A stretch of 60,123 nt of DNA from Roseomonas sp. (GTDB lineage: Bacteria > Pseudomonadota > Alphaproteobacteria > Acetobacterales > Acetobacteraceae). A program made the position numbers and the translations under genes. Below the pieces are notes generated by a model. That model searched no databases and was not told where the DNA came from. It worked only from the letters and a program-made list of their open reading frames with translations. Where the stretch lies: the NCBI GenBank assembly GCA_020250005.1, contig JADCES010000101.1, positions 1-60,123 of the forward strand, written 5' to 3'. Numbering within the stretch: the first letter of the stretch is position 1; every line of letters starts with the position of its first letter. Shown here piece after piece: positions 33,481 to 42,201 of the stretch.

Positions 33481-33498
33481 TGTCAATTTAACTTGACA
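33481..33498 (+). promoter_or_regulatory. bchC promoter: perfect PpsR box
   Basis: TGTCAATTTAACTTGACA is a perfect, nearly symmetric TGT-N12-ACA operator, 67 bp before the bchC GTG. Its right half gives a TTGACA -35 (33493-33498). A half-matching second site, AGT-N12-ACA, lies at 33507-33524, which would suit PpsR binding to paired sites. The matching -10 is unclear; the region 33499-33530 is AT-rich. Confidence 0.75.
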
Positions 33499-33547
33499 GA
33501 AATTTAAGTCACATTAGAGTTACAAAACCCAATTGGGAGATCCCGGA

Positions 33548-34489
33548 GTGGAAACACTCGCCATCCTGCTGAGCGCCCCCGAACAGCTTTCGCTCTCGCG
33601 CCTGCAACTGACGCCACCCGGCGCAGAGGATGTTGTTGTGGACATTGATTGGAGCGGCATCAGTACCGGAACCGAACGTCTTCTCTGGTCCGGGCGCATG
33701 CCTTCTTTCCCCGGCATGGGCTACCCGCTAGTGCCTGGTTACGAATCGGTTGGGCGCGTGGTGCAAGCCGGCGCTGCGGCGGGCCGGCAGCCAGGTGAAG
33801 CGGTTTTCGTGCCGGGTGCGCGTTGCTTCGGCGATATTCGCGGATTGTTTGGTGGCGCTGCTGCGCGGCTTGTGGTTGCCGGTGCGCGTGTGACGCCGGT
33901 TGATCCCGCGCTTGGCGCTGATGCCGTGCTTTTGGCGCTGGCAGCAACGGCACATCACGCCATGGTGCTGCCGAACGCCGCCATTCCGGAATTGATCATT
34001 GGCCATGGTGTTTTGGGCCGCCTGCTGGCGCGCATCATCATCGCCGCCGGCCATCCCGCGCCCATGGTGTGGGAAAGTAATCCCGCGCGGCGTGATGGTG
34101 CCAATGGCTATTTGGTTGTTGATCCGGCGGAAGATATGCGGCGCGATTATCGCGCCATTTGCGATGTCAGCGGTGATGCTGCTTTGCTGGATACGCTGAT
34201 CGCGCGCCTTGCCCCTGGTGGCGTGGTGACGCTGGCTGGTTTTTACAGCGCGCCACTTTCCTTCACCTTCCCGCCGGCCTTCATGCGTGAAGCGCGAATC
34301 GCCATCGCCGCGGAATGGAAACAGCCCGATCTGGAAGCGGTGAACAAGCTGATCGCAGCGCGCCGGCTTGCCCTTTCCGGCTTGATTACGCATCGCGCCG
34401 CCGCAGATGCCGCGCCGGAAGCCTATCGTCAGGCTTTTGAAGATCCTGCCTGCCTCAAAATGGTTCTGGACTGGAGAAACAAACAATGA
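33548..34489 (+). CDS. bchC: 3-hydroxyethyl bacteriochlorophyllide a dehydrogenase
   Basis: Oxidises the C3 hydroxyethyl group to acetyl, one of the last steps to bacteriochlorophyllide a. The 313-residue protein is a medium-chain dehydrogenase-like enzyme: SGISTGTERLLWSGRMPSFPGMGYPLVPGYESVGRVV at the N-terminus and a nucleotide-binding stretch IIGHGVLGRLLARIIIAAG. The track starts at a TTG (33533). I use the GTG at 33548, which has GGGAGA 9 bp upstream and gives the standard N-terminus. It overlaps bchX as ATGA. Confidence 0.94.
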   Translation: METLAILLSAPEQLSLSRLQLTPPGAEDVVVDIDWSGISTGTERLLWSGRMPSFPGMGYPLVPGYESVGRVVQAGAAAGRQPGEAVFVPGARCFGDIRGLFGGAAARLVVAGARVTPVDPALGADAVLLALAATAHHAMVLPNAAIPELIIGHGVLGRLLARIIIAAGHPAPMVWESNPARRDGANGYLVVDPAEDMRRDYRAICDVSGDAALLDTLIARLAPGGVVTLAGFYSAPLSFTFPPAFMREARIAIAAEWKQPDLEAVNKLIAARRLALSGLITHRAAADAAPEAYRQAFEDPACLKMVLDWRNKQ

Positions 34490-35502
34490 ATGCTGTCCCG
34501 GGGAAGCCAAGCGGTCCATCCATGAATGCGATGCACAACGCGCTACGCGCCGAAGCATCCACGCCGCCTGATGGGGTGCTCACATCACCCGCCGCCAAGA
34601 AAACCCAGATCATCGCGATCTATGGCAAGGGTGGCATCGGCAAATCCTTCACGCTGGCCAATCTGAGTTACATGATGGCGCAGCAAGGCAAGCGCGTTTT
34701 GCTGATTGGCTGTGACCCAAAAAGCGATACGACATCCCTGCTGTTTGGCGGGCGTTCCTGCCCGACCATTATTGAGACATCATCGAAGAAGAAGGCCGCC
34801 GGTGAGGCGGTTGCCATCGGCGATGTCTGCTTCAAGCGTGATGGTGTTTTCGCCATGGAATTGGGTGGCCCGGAAGTGGGCCGCGGCTGCGGTGGGCGCG
34901 GCATCATCCATGGCTTCGAATTGCTGGAAAAGCTTGGCTTTCATCAATGGGATTTTGATTACGTCCTGCTGGACTTCCTGGGCGATGTGGTTTGCGGCGG
35001 CTTCGGCCTGCCGATTGCGCGTGACATGTGCCAGAAGGTGATTGTGGTTGGGTCGAATGACCTGCAATCGCTCTATGTTGCGAACAATGTCTGCTCTGCG
35101 GTGGAATACTTCCGCAAGCTTGGCGGTAATGTCGGCGTGGCCGGCATGGTCATCAATAAGGATGATGGCACCGGCGAAGCCCATGCCTTTGCTGCCGAAG
35201 CTGGCATTCCCGTGCTGGCCGCCATTCCGGCGGATGAGGATATTCGCCGCAAATCCGCGAATTATGAAATCATCGGCAAGCCCGGCGGGCGTTGGGCTTC
35301 GGTGTTTGAACAGCTCGCGCTCCAGGTTGCCGAAGCGCCGCCGCTGCGCCCGAACCCGCTCAGCCAGGAAAACCTGCTTGGCCTGTTCAAGGGTGAAGCC
35401 GTGGGTCGTGGTGTGGTGCTGAACCCCGCCACCATGGAAGACATGTGCGCGGCGGAAGTGCTGAACAAGCCATCCCTTGAAGTGGTGTATGAGGGCGTCT
35501 GA
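34486..35502 (+). CDS. bchX: Chlorophyllide reductase iron protein X
   Basis: NifH-like ATPase that feeds electrons to BchYZ for reduction of ring B. The 338-residue sequence has an N-terminal extension, the P-loop [20 protein letters not shown] (the Phe after GKS is typical of BchX rather than BchL), LIGCDPKSDTTSLLFGG, and the cluster cysteines in GRGCGGRGIIHG and [13 protein letters not shown]. The ATG overlaps bchC as ATGA. bchY follows after 4 bp. Confidence 0.96.
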   Translation: MNAVPGKPSGPSMNAMHNALRAEASTPPDGVLTSPAAKKTQIIAIYGKGGIGKSFTLANLSYMMAQQGKRVLLIGCDPKSDTTSLLFGGRSCPTIIETSSKKKAAGEAVAIGDVCFKRDGVFAMELGGPEVGRGCGGRGIIHGFELLEKLGFHQWDFDYVLLDFLGDVVCGGFGLPIARDMCQKVIVVGSNDLQSLYVANNVCSAVEYFRKLGGNVGVAGMVINKDDGTGEAHAFAAEAGIPVLAAIPADEDIRRKSANYEIIGKPGGRWASVFEQLALQVAEAPPLRPNPLSQENLLGLFKGEAVGRGVVLNPATMEDMCAAEVLNKPSLEVVYEGV

Positions 35503-35506
35503 GGGC

Positions 35507-37021
35507 ATGGACACACTCCCGCCCTTATCGCCGCCTGTCGCCACCGAAGGCGCTGCCTGCCATGGCGGGCGGGAAACGCTGGAAGCCGCCGCGCGTGCGG
35601 CGGGCAAGTCCGAAGTGATGGATAAGCTCGCCGCTGATTATCCGCGTGGGCCGCATGACCAGCCGCAATCCATGTGCCCGGCCTTTGGGTCGCTCCGCGT
35701 TGGTTTGCGTATGCGCCGTGTGGCGACGATCCTTTCCGGTAGCGCCTGTTGCGTCTATGGCCTGACTTTCACCAGCCATTTCTATGGCGCGCGCCGCACC
35801 GTGGGCTATGTGCCCTTCAATTCCGAAACGCTTGTTACTGGCAAGCTTTTCGAAGATATTCGCGACGCTGTCTATGATCTGGCGAAGCCAGAAGATTATG
35901 ACGCGGTCATCGTTACCAATCTCTGTGTGCCCACTGCTTCCGGCGTGCCGCTTGATCTGCTGCCGAAGCAGATCAATGGCGTACGCGTCATTGGCATAGA
36001 TGTACCAGGTTTTGGTGTGCCGACCCATGCAGAAGCCAAGGATGTGCTGGCGGGCGCCATGCTGCGCTACGCACGCAATGAGGCTGAGGCTGGTCCGGTA
36101 GCACGGCCACGCGATTACGCACTGGATCAACGCAGCATCGCGGTGATTGGCGAGTTATTCCCCGCCGATCCGCCAGGAATTGGTGCGTTGATCCAGCCCA
36201 TGGGGCTGACCTTGGCGCCGCAAACCCCGGCGCGTGAATGGCGTGATCTTTACGCGGCTTTGGATAGCGTGGCGGTGGCTGCGGTGCATCCTTTCTATAC
36301 CGCCAGCATTCGCGAATTCCGTGCTGCCGGTAGGCCGGTAGTAGGTTCCGCGCCCGTGGGTGTTGAAGGCACCGATGCCTGGCTTTCTGCCATTGGCGCC
36401 GCAGCGGGCGTGAAGCCCTCCGAAATTGAAGCCGCCAAGGCGCGTGCATTGCCTGCCATTCGTGGCGCGCTCGCCGGCAATCCGGTCAAGGCGCGCATTA
36501 CAGTCTCCGGCTATGAAGGCTCGGAATTGCTGGTGGCACGCCTGCTGATCGAAGCCGGCGCTGAAGTGCCCTATGTTGGCACTGCCGCGCCGCGCACGGA
36601 ATGGAGTGCGGCGGATCGCGAATGGCTCGAAGCGCATGGCTGCCATGTGCAGTATCGCGCCAGCCTGGAACAGGACATTGCCGCGATGAAGGAAGCGCGG
36701 CCTGATCTGGCGCTTGGCACAACACCCTTGGTGCAGAAGGCCAAGGAAATGGGCACGCCCGCGCTTTACTTCACCAATATGGTTTCCGCCCGACCGCTCT
36801 TTGGCCCTGCTGGTGCGGCTTCCATGGCCGGCATTGTCGCGGCGCAGACCAATGGGCGTGAACGTTTTTCGCGCATGGTGTCCTTCTTTGAAGGAGTCGG
36901 CACGCCGGATGGCGCCGGCTATGGCTTCCGCGACAAGCCAAGCGATCCCCCTGGCTTCCGCGAACGTCAGCGCAAGCTGCGCGCCGCCAAGGCCAAGGCC
37001 GAAGAAGCGGTGGGGAGCTGA
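35507..37021 (+). CDS. bchY: Chlorophyllide reductase subunit Y
   Basis: With BchZ forms the catalytic component of chlorophyllide reductase. About 504 residues. Cysteine segments fit the family: [41 protein letters not shown] and [20 protein letters not shown]. The track ATG at 35477 lies within bchX; the ATG at 35507, just past the bchX stop, is the better start. bchZ starts 2 bp after its stop. Confidence 0.95.
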   Translation: MDTLPPLSPPVATEGAACHGGRETLEAAARAAGKSEVMDKLAADYPRGPHDQPQSMCPAFGSLRVGLRMRRVATILSGSACCVYGLTFTSHFYGARRTVGYVPFNSETLVTGKLFEDIRDAVYDLAKPEDYDAVIVTNLCVPTASGVPLDLLPKQINGVRVIGIDVPGFGVPTHAEAKDVLAGAMLRYARNEAEAGPVARPRDYALDQRSIAVIGELFPADPPGIGALIQPMGLTLAPQTPAREWRDLYAALDSVAVAAVHPFYTASIREFRAAGRPVVGSAPVGVEGTDAWLSAIGAAAGVKPSEIEAAKARALPAIRGALAGNPVKARITVSGYEGSELLVARLLIEAGAEVPYVGTAAPRTEWSAADREWLEAHGCHVQYRASLEQDIAAMKEARPDLALGTTPLVQKAKEMGTPALYFTNMVSARPLFGPAGAASMAGIVAAQTNGRERFSRMVSFFEGVGTPDGAGYGFRDKPSDPPGFRERQRKLRAAKAKAEEAVGS

Positions 37022-37023
37022 GC

Positions 37024-38460
37024 ATGCTCGTTCTCGATCATGATCGCGCCGGCGGCTACTGGGGGGCGATTTATGCTTTCTCAGCGGTGCGCGGCCTGCG
37101 TGTAGTGATTGATGGGCCGGTGGGCTGCGAAAACCTGCCGGTGACAGCGGTGCTGCATTACACGGATGCGCTGCCGCCGCATGAATTGCCAATTGTGGTG
37201 ACTGGTCTGGATGAGGACTCACTCTCCCAGAACGGCACCGAAGGTGCCCTCAAGCGTGCCGCGGCGACCCAGGATGCCGAATTGCCCGCCGTGGTAGTGA
37301 CGGGCTCCATCGCCGAGATGATTGGCGGTGGCGTGACACCGCAAGGCAGCAATCTTCAGCGCTTCATCTGCCGCACGATTGATGAGGATCAGTGGCAAGC
37401 CGCTGATCGCGCCATCATGTGGCTCTGGACCGAATTTGGCTCTCGCGGTCGCAAGCCGAAGCCCCGCACGCGCAAGGAAGGCGAAAAGCCGCGCGTGAAT
37501 ATCATTGGCCCCATCTACGGCACCTTCAACATGCCATCTGACCTGGCTGAAATTCGCCGGCTGGTCGAAGGCATTGGCTGTGAGATCAATCTGGTCTTCC
37601 CGCTGGGTAGCCATGTGGAAGATATCGCGAAGCTGCCTGATGCGGATGTGAATATCTGCATGTATCGCGAATTTGGCCGCAAGCTTTGTGAAGAACTGGA
37701 GCGGCCCTATCTGCAAGCCCCGATCGGGTTGTTCGCGACCACGAATTTTTTGCGCAAGCTTGGTGAATTGACCGGGCTTGATCCGGAACCCTTTATCGAA
37801 CGTGAAAAGCACACCACGGTGAAGCCGCTTTGGGATTTGTGGCGCAGCGTGACGCAGGATTTCTACGCCTCTGCTTCATTTGCGGTGGTTGCGACTGATA
37901 CTTACGCGCGCGGCCTGCAGCGTTTTCTACATGATGAAATGGGCATCCCCTGCGCCTTCGCCTTTTCGCGCAAGGCAGGGCAGAAGCCCGACAATGCAGC
38001 GGTGCGTGATGCGCTGCGCAAGACACCGCCCTTGGTGCTGTTCGGTTCCTATAATGAACGCATGTATGCGGCAGAAATCAAAAGCCGCGCCATGTATATC
38101 CCGGCAAGTTTCCCCGGCGCCATCATTCGCCGCGCTACCGGTACGCCCTTTATGGGCTACGCCGGTGCCACTTATATCATTCAGGAATATTGCAACGCGC
38201 TGTTTGACGCGCTGTTTCATATCCTGCCGCTTGGCACTGATCTTGATCGGGTTGAACCAACCCCGGTACGTGCGGCGGAACCCTGGGATGCGGCGGCGGT
38301 CGCGCTACTCGATGAACGGGTCGAGCAGGAGCCATTCCTGCTCCGCATTTCTGCGGCGAAACGGCTACGCGAACAGGTTGAACGCGCCGCGCGCGCAGCG
38401 GCTGAGCCGCGTGTGACGGCTGAGCGCGTACAACAGACTTTGGCGGAGGTGATGGCATGA
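37024..38460 (+). CDS. bchZ: Chlorophyllide reductase subunit Z
   Basis: Partner of BchY. The 478-residue protein begins [44 protein letters not shown], the BchZ signature, and has [40 protein letters not shown] in the middle. A short C-terminal helical domain ([24 protein letters not shown]) parallels the end of BchB. Its last codons contain GGAGGT, a strong ribosome site for the small ORF that overlaps as ATGA; puf transcription may also begin within this gene, as in Rhodobacter. Confidence 0.95.
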   Translation: MLVLDHDRAGGYWGAIYAFSAVRGLRVVIDGPVGCENLPVTAVLHYTDALPPHELPIVVTGLDEDSLSQNGTEGALKRAAATQDAELPAVVVTGSIAEMIGGGVTPQGSNLQRFICRTIDEDQWQAADRAIMWLWTEFGSRGRKPKPRTRKEGEKPRVNIIGPIYGTFNMPSDLAEIRRLVEGIGCEINLVFPLGSHVEDIAKLPDADVNICMYREFGRKLCEELERPYLQAPIGLFATTNFLRKLGELTGLDPEPFIEREKHTTVKPLWDLWRSVTQDFYASASFAVVATDTYARGLQRFLHDEMGIPCAFAFSRKAGQKPDNAAVRDALRKTPPLVLFGSYNERMYAAEIKSRAMYIPASFPGAIIRRATGTPFMGYAGATYIIQEYCNALFDALFHILPLGTDLDRVEPTPVRAAEPWDAAAVALLDERVEQEPFLLRISAAKRLREQVERAARAAAEPRVTAERVQQTLAEVMA

Positions 38461-38621
38461 CGCCCCTTCGCCATTCCGAATCTTGTCTGCGAACGGACCG
38501 CGGTCACCGCTGTCGGCACGTATCCGATGACAAGAAGGCTTGGGCGGAATTCCGCCTCTGCCGTCCCTGCCGCGCGGGTGGACGCGGTAATGGCCGTAAG
38601 GCCAAGTCGGAGGCTTACTAA
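38457..38621 (+). CDS. 54-aa Cys/Arg-rich ORF in the pufQ position
   Basis: Below the track's length cut-off. The ATG overlaps the bchZ stop as ATGA and is preceded by GGAGGT at ideal spacing; its TAA overlaps the pufB ATG as TAATG. The peptide is strongly basic, with cysteines at 10, 19, 35 and 38 (C-x8-C-x15-C-x2-C, including [12 protein letters not shown]) and His at 6, 17 and 21, so a zinc-ribbon-like fold is possible. It has no membrane span, unlike PufQ, which occupies this slot in Rhodobacter. About two thirds of third codon positions are G or C, as expected for coding DNA here. I recognise no family; it could also be a translated leader that controls puf mRNA. Confidence 0.6.
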   Translation: MTPLRHSESCLRTDRGHRCRHVSDDKKAWAEFRLCRPCRAGGRGNGRKAKSEAY

Positions 38622-38797
38622 TGGCCGACACAAGAACGCGCCTGACGGAAGCTCAGGCGAAGGAAGTCCACAACTTGGTGGTCCAGGGATGGGCTTTCTC
38701 CGTTTTCGCTTCCATGGGCGCGCATATCCTCGTCTGGTTGTGGCGGCCGCTTGTCTATACCGGACAAGTGGTTCCGCCCGACTGGCGCTTCTTCTGA
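38621..38797 (+). CDS. pufB: LH1 antenna beta chain
   Basis: A 58-residue light-harvesting 1 beta polypeptide, shorter than the track cut-off. It has the signature LTEAQAKEVHNLVVQGWAFSVFASMGAHILVWLWRPLVY: a polar N-terminus, conserved EVH, and the bacteriochlorophyll-ligand His in MGAHILVWLWRP within the single span (about 22-42). The C-terminal tail (TGQVVPPDWRFF) is longer than in Rhodobacter beta chains. CGGAGG lies 7 bp before the ATG, which overlaps the preceding ORF's TAA. Confidence 0.95.
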   Translation: MADTRTRLTEAQAKEVHNLVVQGWAFSVFASMGAHILVWLWRPLVYTGQVVPPDWRFF

Positions 38798-38805
38798 AGG
38801 ATGTT

Positions 38806-38834
38806 CCAGGCTGAGGGAAATTCCCAAGGCCTGG
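38806..38834 (+). other. Hairpin between pufB and pufA
   Basis: CCAGGC (38806-38811) pairs with GCCTGG (38829-38834), enclosing GGGAAATTCCC, which is itself self-complementary. The element fills most of the 53-bp pufB-pufA gap just before the pufA ribosome site (AAGGAG), so it may tune pufA translation or mRNA decay. Confidence 0.4.
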
Positions 38835-38850
38835 GCGCAAGGAAAGGAGA

Positions 38851-39039
38851 ATGTTCGATATGCATAAAATGTGGATGGTGATTGACGCTCGTCGTGTCGG
38901 GTTCCTCGGCGCGGCAGGTGTGGTGGCGATCGCAGCAGTGATTCACTTCGCTGTTCTGAGCTCGCCGCGCTACTGCGATCATCTCGGTTGGTGCGCAACA
39001 TCGCCGACCTTCACCCCTGGCCAAAAGCTGGGCGGTTGA
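38851..39039 (+). CDS. pufA: LH1 antenna alpha chain
   Basis: A 62-residue light-harvesting 1 alpha polypeptide. MHKMWMVIDARRVGFLGAAGVVAIAAVIHFAVLSS follows the family pattern (K-x-W-x-x-x-D-x-R-R), with the bacteriochlorophyll-ligand His in AVIHFAVLSS and the span at about 18-37. The C-terminal tail has two cysteines (RYCDHLGWCAT), unusual for LH1 alpha. Two starts are possible: ATG at 38851, very close to the AAGGAG site, or ATG at 38860 at 11-bp spacing, which would give the more usual short N-terminus. Confidence 0.93.
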   Translation: MFDMHKMWMVIDARRVGFLGAAGVVAIAAVIHFAVLSSPRYCDHLGWCATSPTFTPGQKLGG

Positions 39040-39046
39040 GCACGAG

Positions 39047-39064
39047 GCGCGGCTTCGGCCGCGC
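39047..39064 (+). other. pufA-pufL intercistronic hairpin 1 (TTCG loop)
   Basis: GCGCGGC and GCCGCGC pair perfectly around a TTCG tetraloop, 7 bp after the pufA stop. Such very stable hairpins after pufBA in Rhodobacter protect the antenna mRNA from 3' decay and so raise the ratio of antenna to reaction centre. No U-run follows, so it is more likely an mRNA stabiliser than a terminator. Confidence 0.75.
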
Positions 39065-39075
39065 TTCCGCGAATT

Positions 39076-39103
39076 GGGCGAGGCAGCCGAAACTGCCTCG
39101 CCC
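39076..39103 (+). other. pufA-pufL intercistronic hairpin 2
   Basis: GGGCGAGGCAG and CTGCCTCGCCC form a perfect 11-bp stem around a CCGAAA loop. Together with hairpin 1 it lies in the 128-bp gap between pufA and pufL, the position of the known segmental mRNA-stability elements in Rhodobacter. No U-run follows. Confidence 0.8.
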
Positions 39104-39167
39104 GCACAGAACATCATGAGGGACCGCCAGGCGGGCAAAGCCCCCGTCGGGAGAGGAGCATCAAGCG

Positions 39168-39992
39168 ATGGCGATGTTAAGCTTTGAGCGGAAATACCGC
39201 GTCCGCGGCGGAACCCTGATAGGGGGCGACCTGTTCGATTTTTGGATAGGGCCTTTCTATGTCGGGTTCTTTGGCGTGACCACGGCGTTTTTCAGCTTTG
39301 TAGGAACCGCCCTGATCCTCTACGGCGCTGCGATTGGCGGGACCTGGAATCCCTGGCTGATCAATATCGCGCCGCCGGATCTGAAATACGGGCTGCGCCT
39401 GGCGCCAATGCGCGAAGGCGGGCTTTGGCAGATGATCACCATCTGCGCGATCGGCGCTTTTGTTTCCTGGGCTCTGCGCCAGGCGGAAATATCGCGCAAG
39501 CTTGGCATGGGCTATCACATTCCCATCGCTTATGGCGTCGCGGTTTTCGCCTATGTGACGCTGGTCGTGATCCGGCCGGTGCTGATGGGCGCCTGGGGAC
39601 ATGGCTTCCCCTACGGCATTTGGAGTCACCTCGATTGGGTGTCCAATGTCGGCTATCAATATCTGCACTTCCACTACAATCCGGCGCATATGATCGCGGT
39701 GACCTTCTTCTTCACCACGGTGCTGGCGCTGTCGTTGCACGGTGCATTGGTTCTCTCGGCGCTCAATCCGCCTGAAGGTGAACCGGTCAAGACCGCCGAG
39801 CATGAGAATACCTTCTTCCGTGACTTCATCGGTTATTCGATTGGCACGCTTGGTATTCACAGGCTTGGTCTTTTCCTTGCGCTGTCTGCCGGGATTTGGA
39901 GTGCGATCTGCATCGTGATCAGTGGTCCTTTCTGGACCCGCGGCTGGCCCGAATGGTGGGGCTGGTGGCTCAACCTGCCGATTTGGCGCTAG
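39168..39992 (+). CDS. pufL: Photosynthetic reaction centre L subunit
   Basis: Five-span core subunit that binds the special pair, BChl, BPhe and quinones. The 274-residue sequence begins [33 protein letters not shown]. The pigment histidines are in [13 protein letters not shown] (accessory BChl) and [12 protein letters not shown] (special pair); the iron/quinone site is in [14 protein letters not shown] and [30 protein letters not shown] is 10 bp upstream of the ATG. pufM follows after 21 bp with its own GGGAGGG site. Confidence 0.98.
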   Translation: MAMLSFERKYRVRGGTLIGGDLFDFWIGPFYVGFFGVTTAFFSFVGTALILYGAAIGGTWNPWLINIAPPDLKYGLRLAPMREGGLWQMITICAIGAFVSWALRQAEISRKLGMGYHIPIAYGVAVFAYVTLVVIRPVLMGAWGHGFPYGIWSHLDWVSNVGYQYLHFHYNPAHMIAVTFFFTTVLALSLHGALVLSALNPPEGEPVKTAEHENTFFRDFIGYSIGTLGIHRLGLFLALSAGIWSAICIVISGPFWTRGWPEWWGWWLNLPIWR

Positions 39993-40013
39993 GCGAGGGG
40001 AGGGAAAAATCCC

Positions 40014-40994
40014 ATGGCCGAATATCAGAATATCTTCACCCGGATACAGGTACGCGGACCGGCGCCGTATCCTGGTGTGCCTCTACCTGCGGATAATTCC
40101 CCGCGGGAAGGCACCCCAAGGGAAGTGCATCTCTTTGGTCGCCTTGGCGATGCGCAGATCGGGCCGATCTATCTTGGCTATCTTGGCATTCTCTCGTTGC
40201 TCTTTGGCTTCATCGCCTTTGAGATCATCGGGCTTGCCATGCTGGCTTCGGTGAATTGGAACCTGAGCGAATTCATCCGTCAGCTTTTCTGGCTGGCGCT
40301 GGAACCTCCGCCGCCGGAATATGGCTTGCGCATTCCGCCGCTGAACAAGGGCGGCTGGTGGATCGTGGCAGGCTTCTTCCTGACGCTTTCCATGCTGCTC
40401 TGGTGGGTGCGTACCTATCGTCGCGCACGTGCGCTTGGCATGGGCACGCATGTGGCTTGGGCCTTTGCTGGCGCCATCTGGCTTTACCTGGTGCTGGGCT
40501 TCTTCCGCCCGCTTGCCATGGGCAGCTGGAGTGAAGCGGTGCCCTTCGGCATCTTCCCGCATCTGGATTGGACGGCGGCATTTTCGATCCGCTACGGCAA
40601 TCTGTTCTATAATCCCTTCCACGCGCTTTCGATCGTCTTCCTCTATGGCTCGGTCCTGTTGTTTGCGATGCATGCTGCAACCATCCTGGCGCTTGGGCGT
40701 TATGGCGGCGAACGCGAAATCGAACAGACTTTGGATCGCGGCACGGCAGCGGAACGTGGTGGGTTGTTCTGGCGCTGGACCATGGGCTTCAACGCTACTT
40801 TCGAAAGCATCCACCGCTGGGCCTGGTGGTTTGCCTTTCTTTGCCCCGTCACGGGCGGGATAGGCATTCTGCTGACCGGCACAGTCGTGGATAATTGGTA
40901 TCTCTGGGCGGTGGATCGGCACTTTGCGCCGGCCTATACCATGCCTTGGACACCCGCTGTTGATCCCTCCATCGTACAAGGAGCGCCGCGATGA
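40014..40994 (+). CDS. pufM: Photosynthetic reaction centre M subunit
   Basis: Pairs with PufL. The 326-residue sequence has the pigment site [55 protein letters not shown], the iron ligand Glu in the following region, and [25 protein letters not shown]. The tail ([12 protein letters not shown]) is extended relative to Rhodobacter and resembles species that carry a bound PufC. It overlaps pufC as ATGA. Confidence 0.98.
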   Translation: MAEYQNIFTRIQVRGPAPYPGVPLPADNSPREGTPREVHLFGRLGDAQIGPIYLGYLGILSLLFGFIAFEIIGLAMLASVNWNLSEFIRQLFWLALEPPPPEYGLRIPPLNKGGWWIVAGFFLTLSMLLWWVRTYRRARALGMGTHVAWAFAGAIWLYLVLGFFRPLAMGSWSEAVPFGIFPHLDWTAAFSIRYGNLFYNPFHALSIVFLYGSVLLFAMHAATILALGRYGGEREIEQTLDRGTAAERGGLFWRWTMGFNATFESIHRWAWWFAFLCPVTGGIGILLTGTVVDNWYLWAVDRHFAPAYTMPWTPAVDPSIVQGAPR

Positions 40995-42067
40995 GCAGGT
41001 TTTCACTCAGCATCGCTGCCTTTGTGGTGGCGCTGCTTTGCGGGGTGATCTTTGTCACCACCTTCGAACGCCCACCAGTGCTGTCAACGCAAGGCGGCTT
41101 CCGCGGCCTTTCGATGGGTGAGGTGGAAAACCCACGCACCCTGCCCGCGTTGCTTGCGGCCAATCAAGCACCTGAAGCATCCGAAGCCGCGGATACAACG
41201 GGCCCAAGGGCGCATGAGGTTTATGAAAATGTGCAGGTGCTGCGTGATTTGAGTGAGGCGCAGTTCAACCGCATCATGCTCGCCATGACGGAATGGATCG
41301 CGCCCAATCAGGGTTGCGCCTATTGCCACAATGTGGAGAACATGGCCTCTGACGAAGTCTATACCAAAGTTGTTGCGCGGCGTATGTTGCAGATGACGCA
41401 TAAGATCAATTCGGAATGGGCGACGCATGTCGGCCAGACCGGCGTCACCTGCTATACCTGCCATCGTGGCAATCCTGTGCCGGCCATGGTTTGGTCAACG
41501 GAACCGAATAGTCGCGCTGGCTTGCAGGCGCCACGCGGGCAGAATCATCCGGCGGTTTCCGTTGGGCTTTCCTCGCTGCCGTCTGATCCCTTCACGCCGT
41601 TCCTCCTGGGCGATAAGGAAATCCGCAATATCAGCACCACGTCGCTGCCGGGGCGGAATAGTCAAAACACCATGTCAACGGAATGGACTTATGCGCTGAT
41701 GATGCATATGTCCGGCGCGCTTGGTGTGAATTGTACCTATTGCCATAACAGCCGTTCCTTCGCGGAATGGGCGCAAAGCCCGCCGGCGCGGACGACTGCC
41801 TGGCACGGCATCCGTATGGTGCGGGATATCAACATGTCCTACATCGAACCGCTGAAGCCGCTTTGGGCGCAGAACCCCAATGGCCCTGCGGAAGGCCCGC
41901 ATGGCCCACGGCTTGGCGCCTTGGGTGATCCGCTGAAGGTGAATTGTTCCACCTGTCACCAGGGACTCAACCGCCCCCTGAATGGCGCACCCATGCTGCG
42001 TGACTTCCCCGAATTGAAGCAGGTCAATCAAGGCCCGCTGCGTTCGGCTGATGCTGCGCCGCGATGA
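40991..42067 (+). CDS. pufC: Reaction-centre tetrahaem cytochrome c
   Basis: Periplasmic electron donor bound to the reaction centre. The 358-residue protein has four CxxCH haem sites: GCAYCHN, TCYTCHR, NCTYCHN and NCSTCHQ, in the usual two pairs, with Met ligands available ([15 protein letters not shown]). The N-terminus has one hydrophobic segment ([20 protein letters not shown], about 5-24). The Cys there lacks a good lipobox, so it is probably an uncleaved signal anchor instead of a lipoprotein. AAGGAGC precedes the ATG. Two hairpins follow the stop. Confidence 0.96.
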   Translation: MSRFSLSIAAFVVALLCGVIFVTTFERPPVLSTQGGFRGLSMGEVENPRTLPALLAANQAPEASEAADTTGPRAHEVYENVQVLRDLSEAQFNRIMLAMTEWIAPNQGCAYCHNVENMASDEVYTKVVARRMLQMTHKINSEWATHVGQTGVTCYTCHRGNPVPAMVWSTEPNSRAGLQAPRGQNHPAVSVGLSSLPSDPFTPFLLGDKEIRNISTTSLPGRNSQNTMSTEWTYALMMHMSGALGVNCTYCHNSRSFAEWAQSPPARTTAWHGIRMVRDINMSYIEPLKPLWAQNPNGPAEGPHGPRLGALGDPLKVNCSTCHQGLNRPLNGAPMLRDFPELKQVNQGPLRSADAAPR

Positions 42068-42074
42068 TGGATTG

Positions 42075-42150
42075 GGGCGGGTAGCCTGAACCCGCCCATG
42101 ATTTTCTTATCTTCGGAACCTCCGCGCCTTGCGCGGAGGTTTTCCTTTTC
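42075..42150 (+). terminator. Tandem intrinsic terminators after pufC
   Basis: First hairpin: GGGCGGGT (42075-42082) with ACCCGCCC (42090-42097), followed by ATTTTCTTATCTT. Second: AACCTCCGCGC (42117-42127) with GCGCGGAGGTT (42131-42141), a 3-base loop and a T-rich run TTTCCTTTTCC. Together they form a strong stop for the puf operon, so crtI probably has its own promoter in the remaining 50 bp or relies on read-through. Confidence 0.88.
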
Positions 42151-42201
42151 CAGCGCCGCAGAATGGTGTTTCATGCCGAATAAGATGAAGGCCAAAAAAG
42201 C

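Noticed and set aside
38457-38621. pufQ
   Set aside because: The ORF sits in the pufQ slot but has no membrane span and no similarity that I can see to PufQ, so the symbol was not used.
40557-40660. Tyr in place of a His near the special pair in PufM (SIRYGN)
   Set aside because: By counting back from the NPFH histidine, the accessory BChl ligand is the His of HLDW, which is present; the Tyr variant is normal in species such as Blastochloris.
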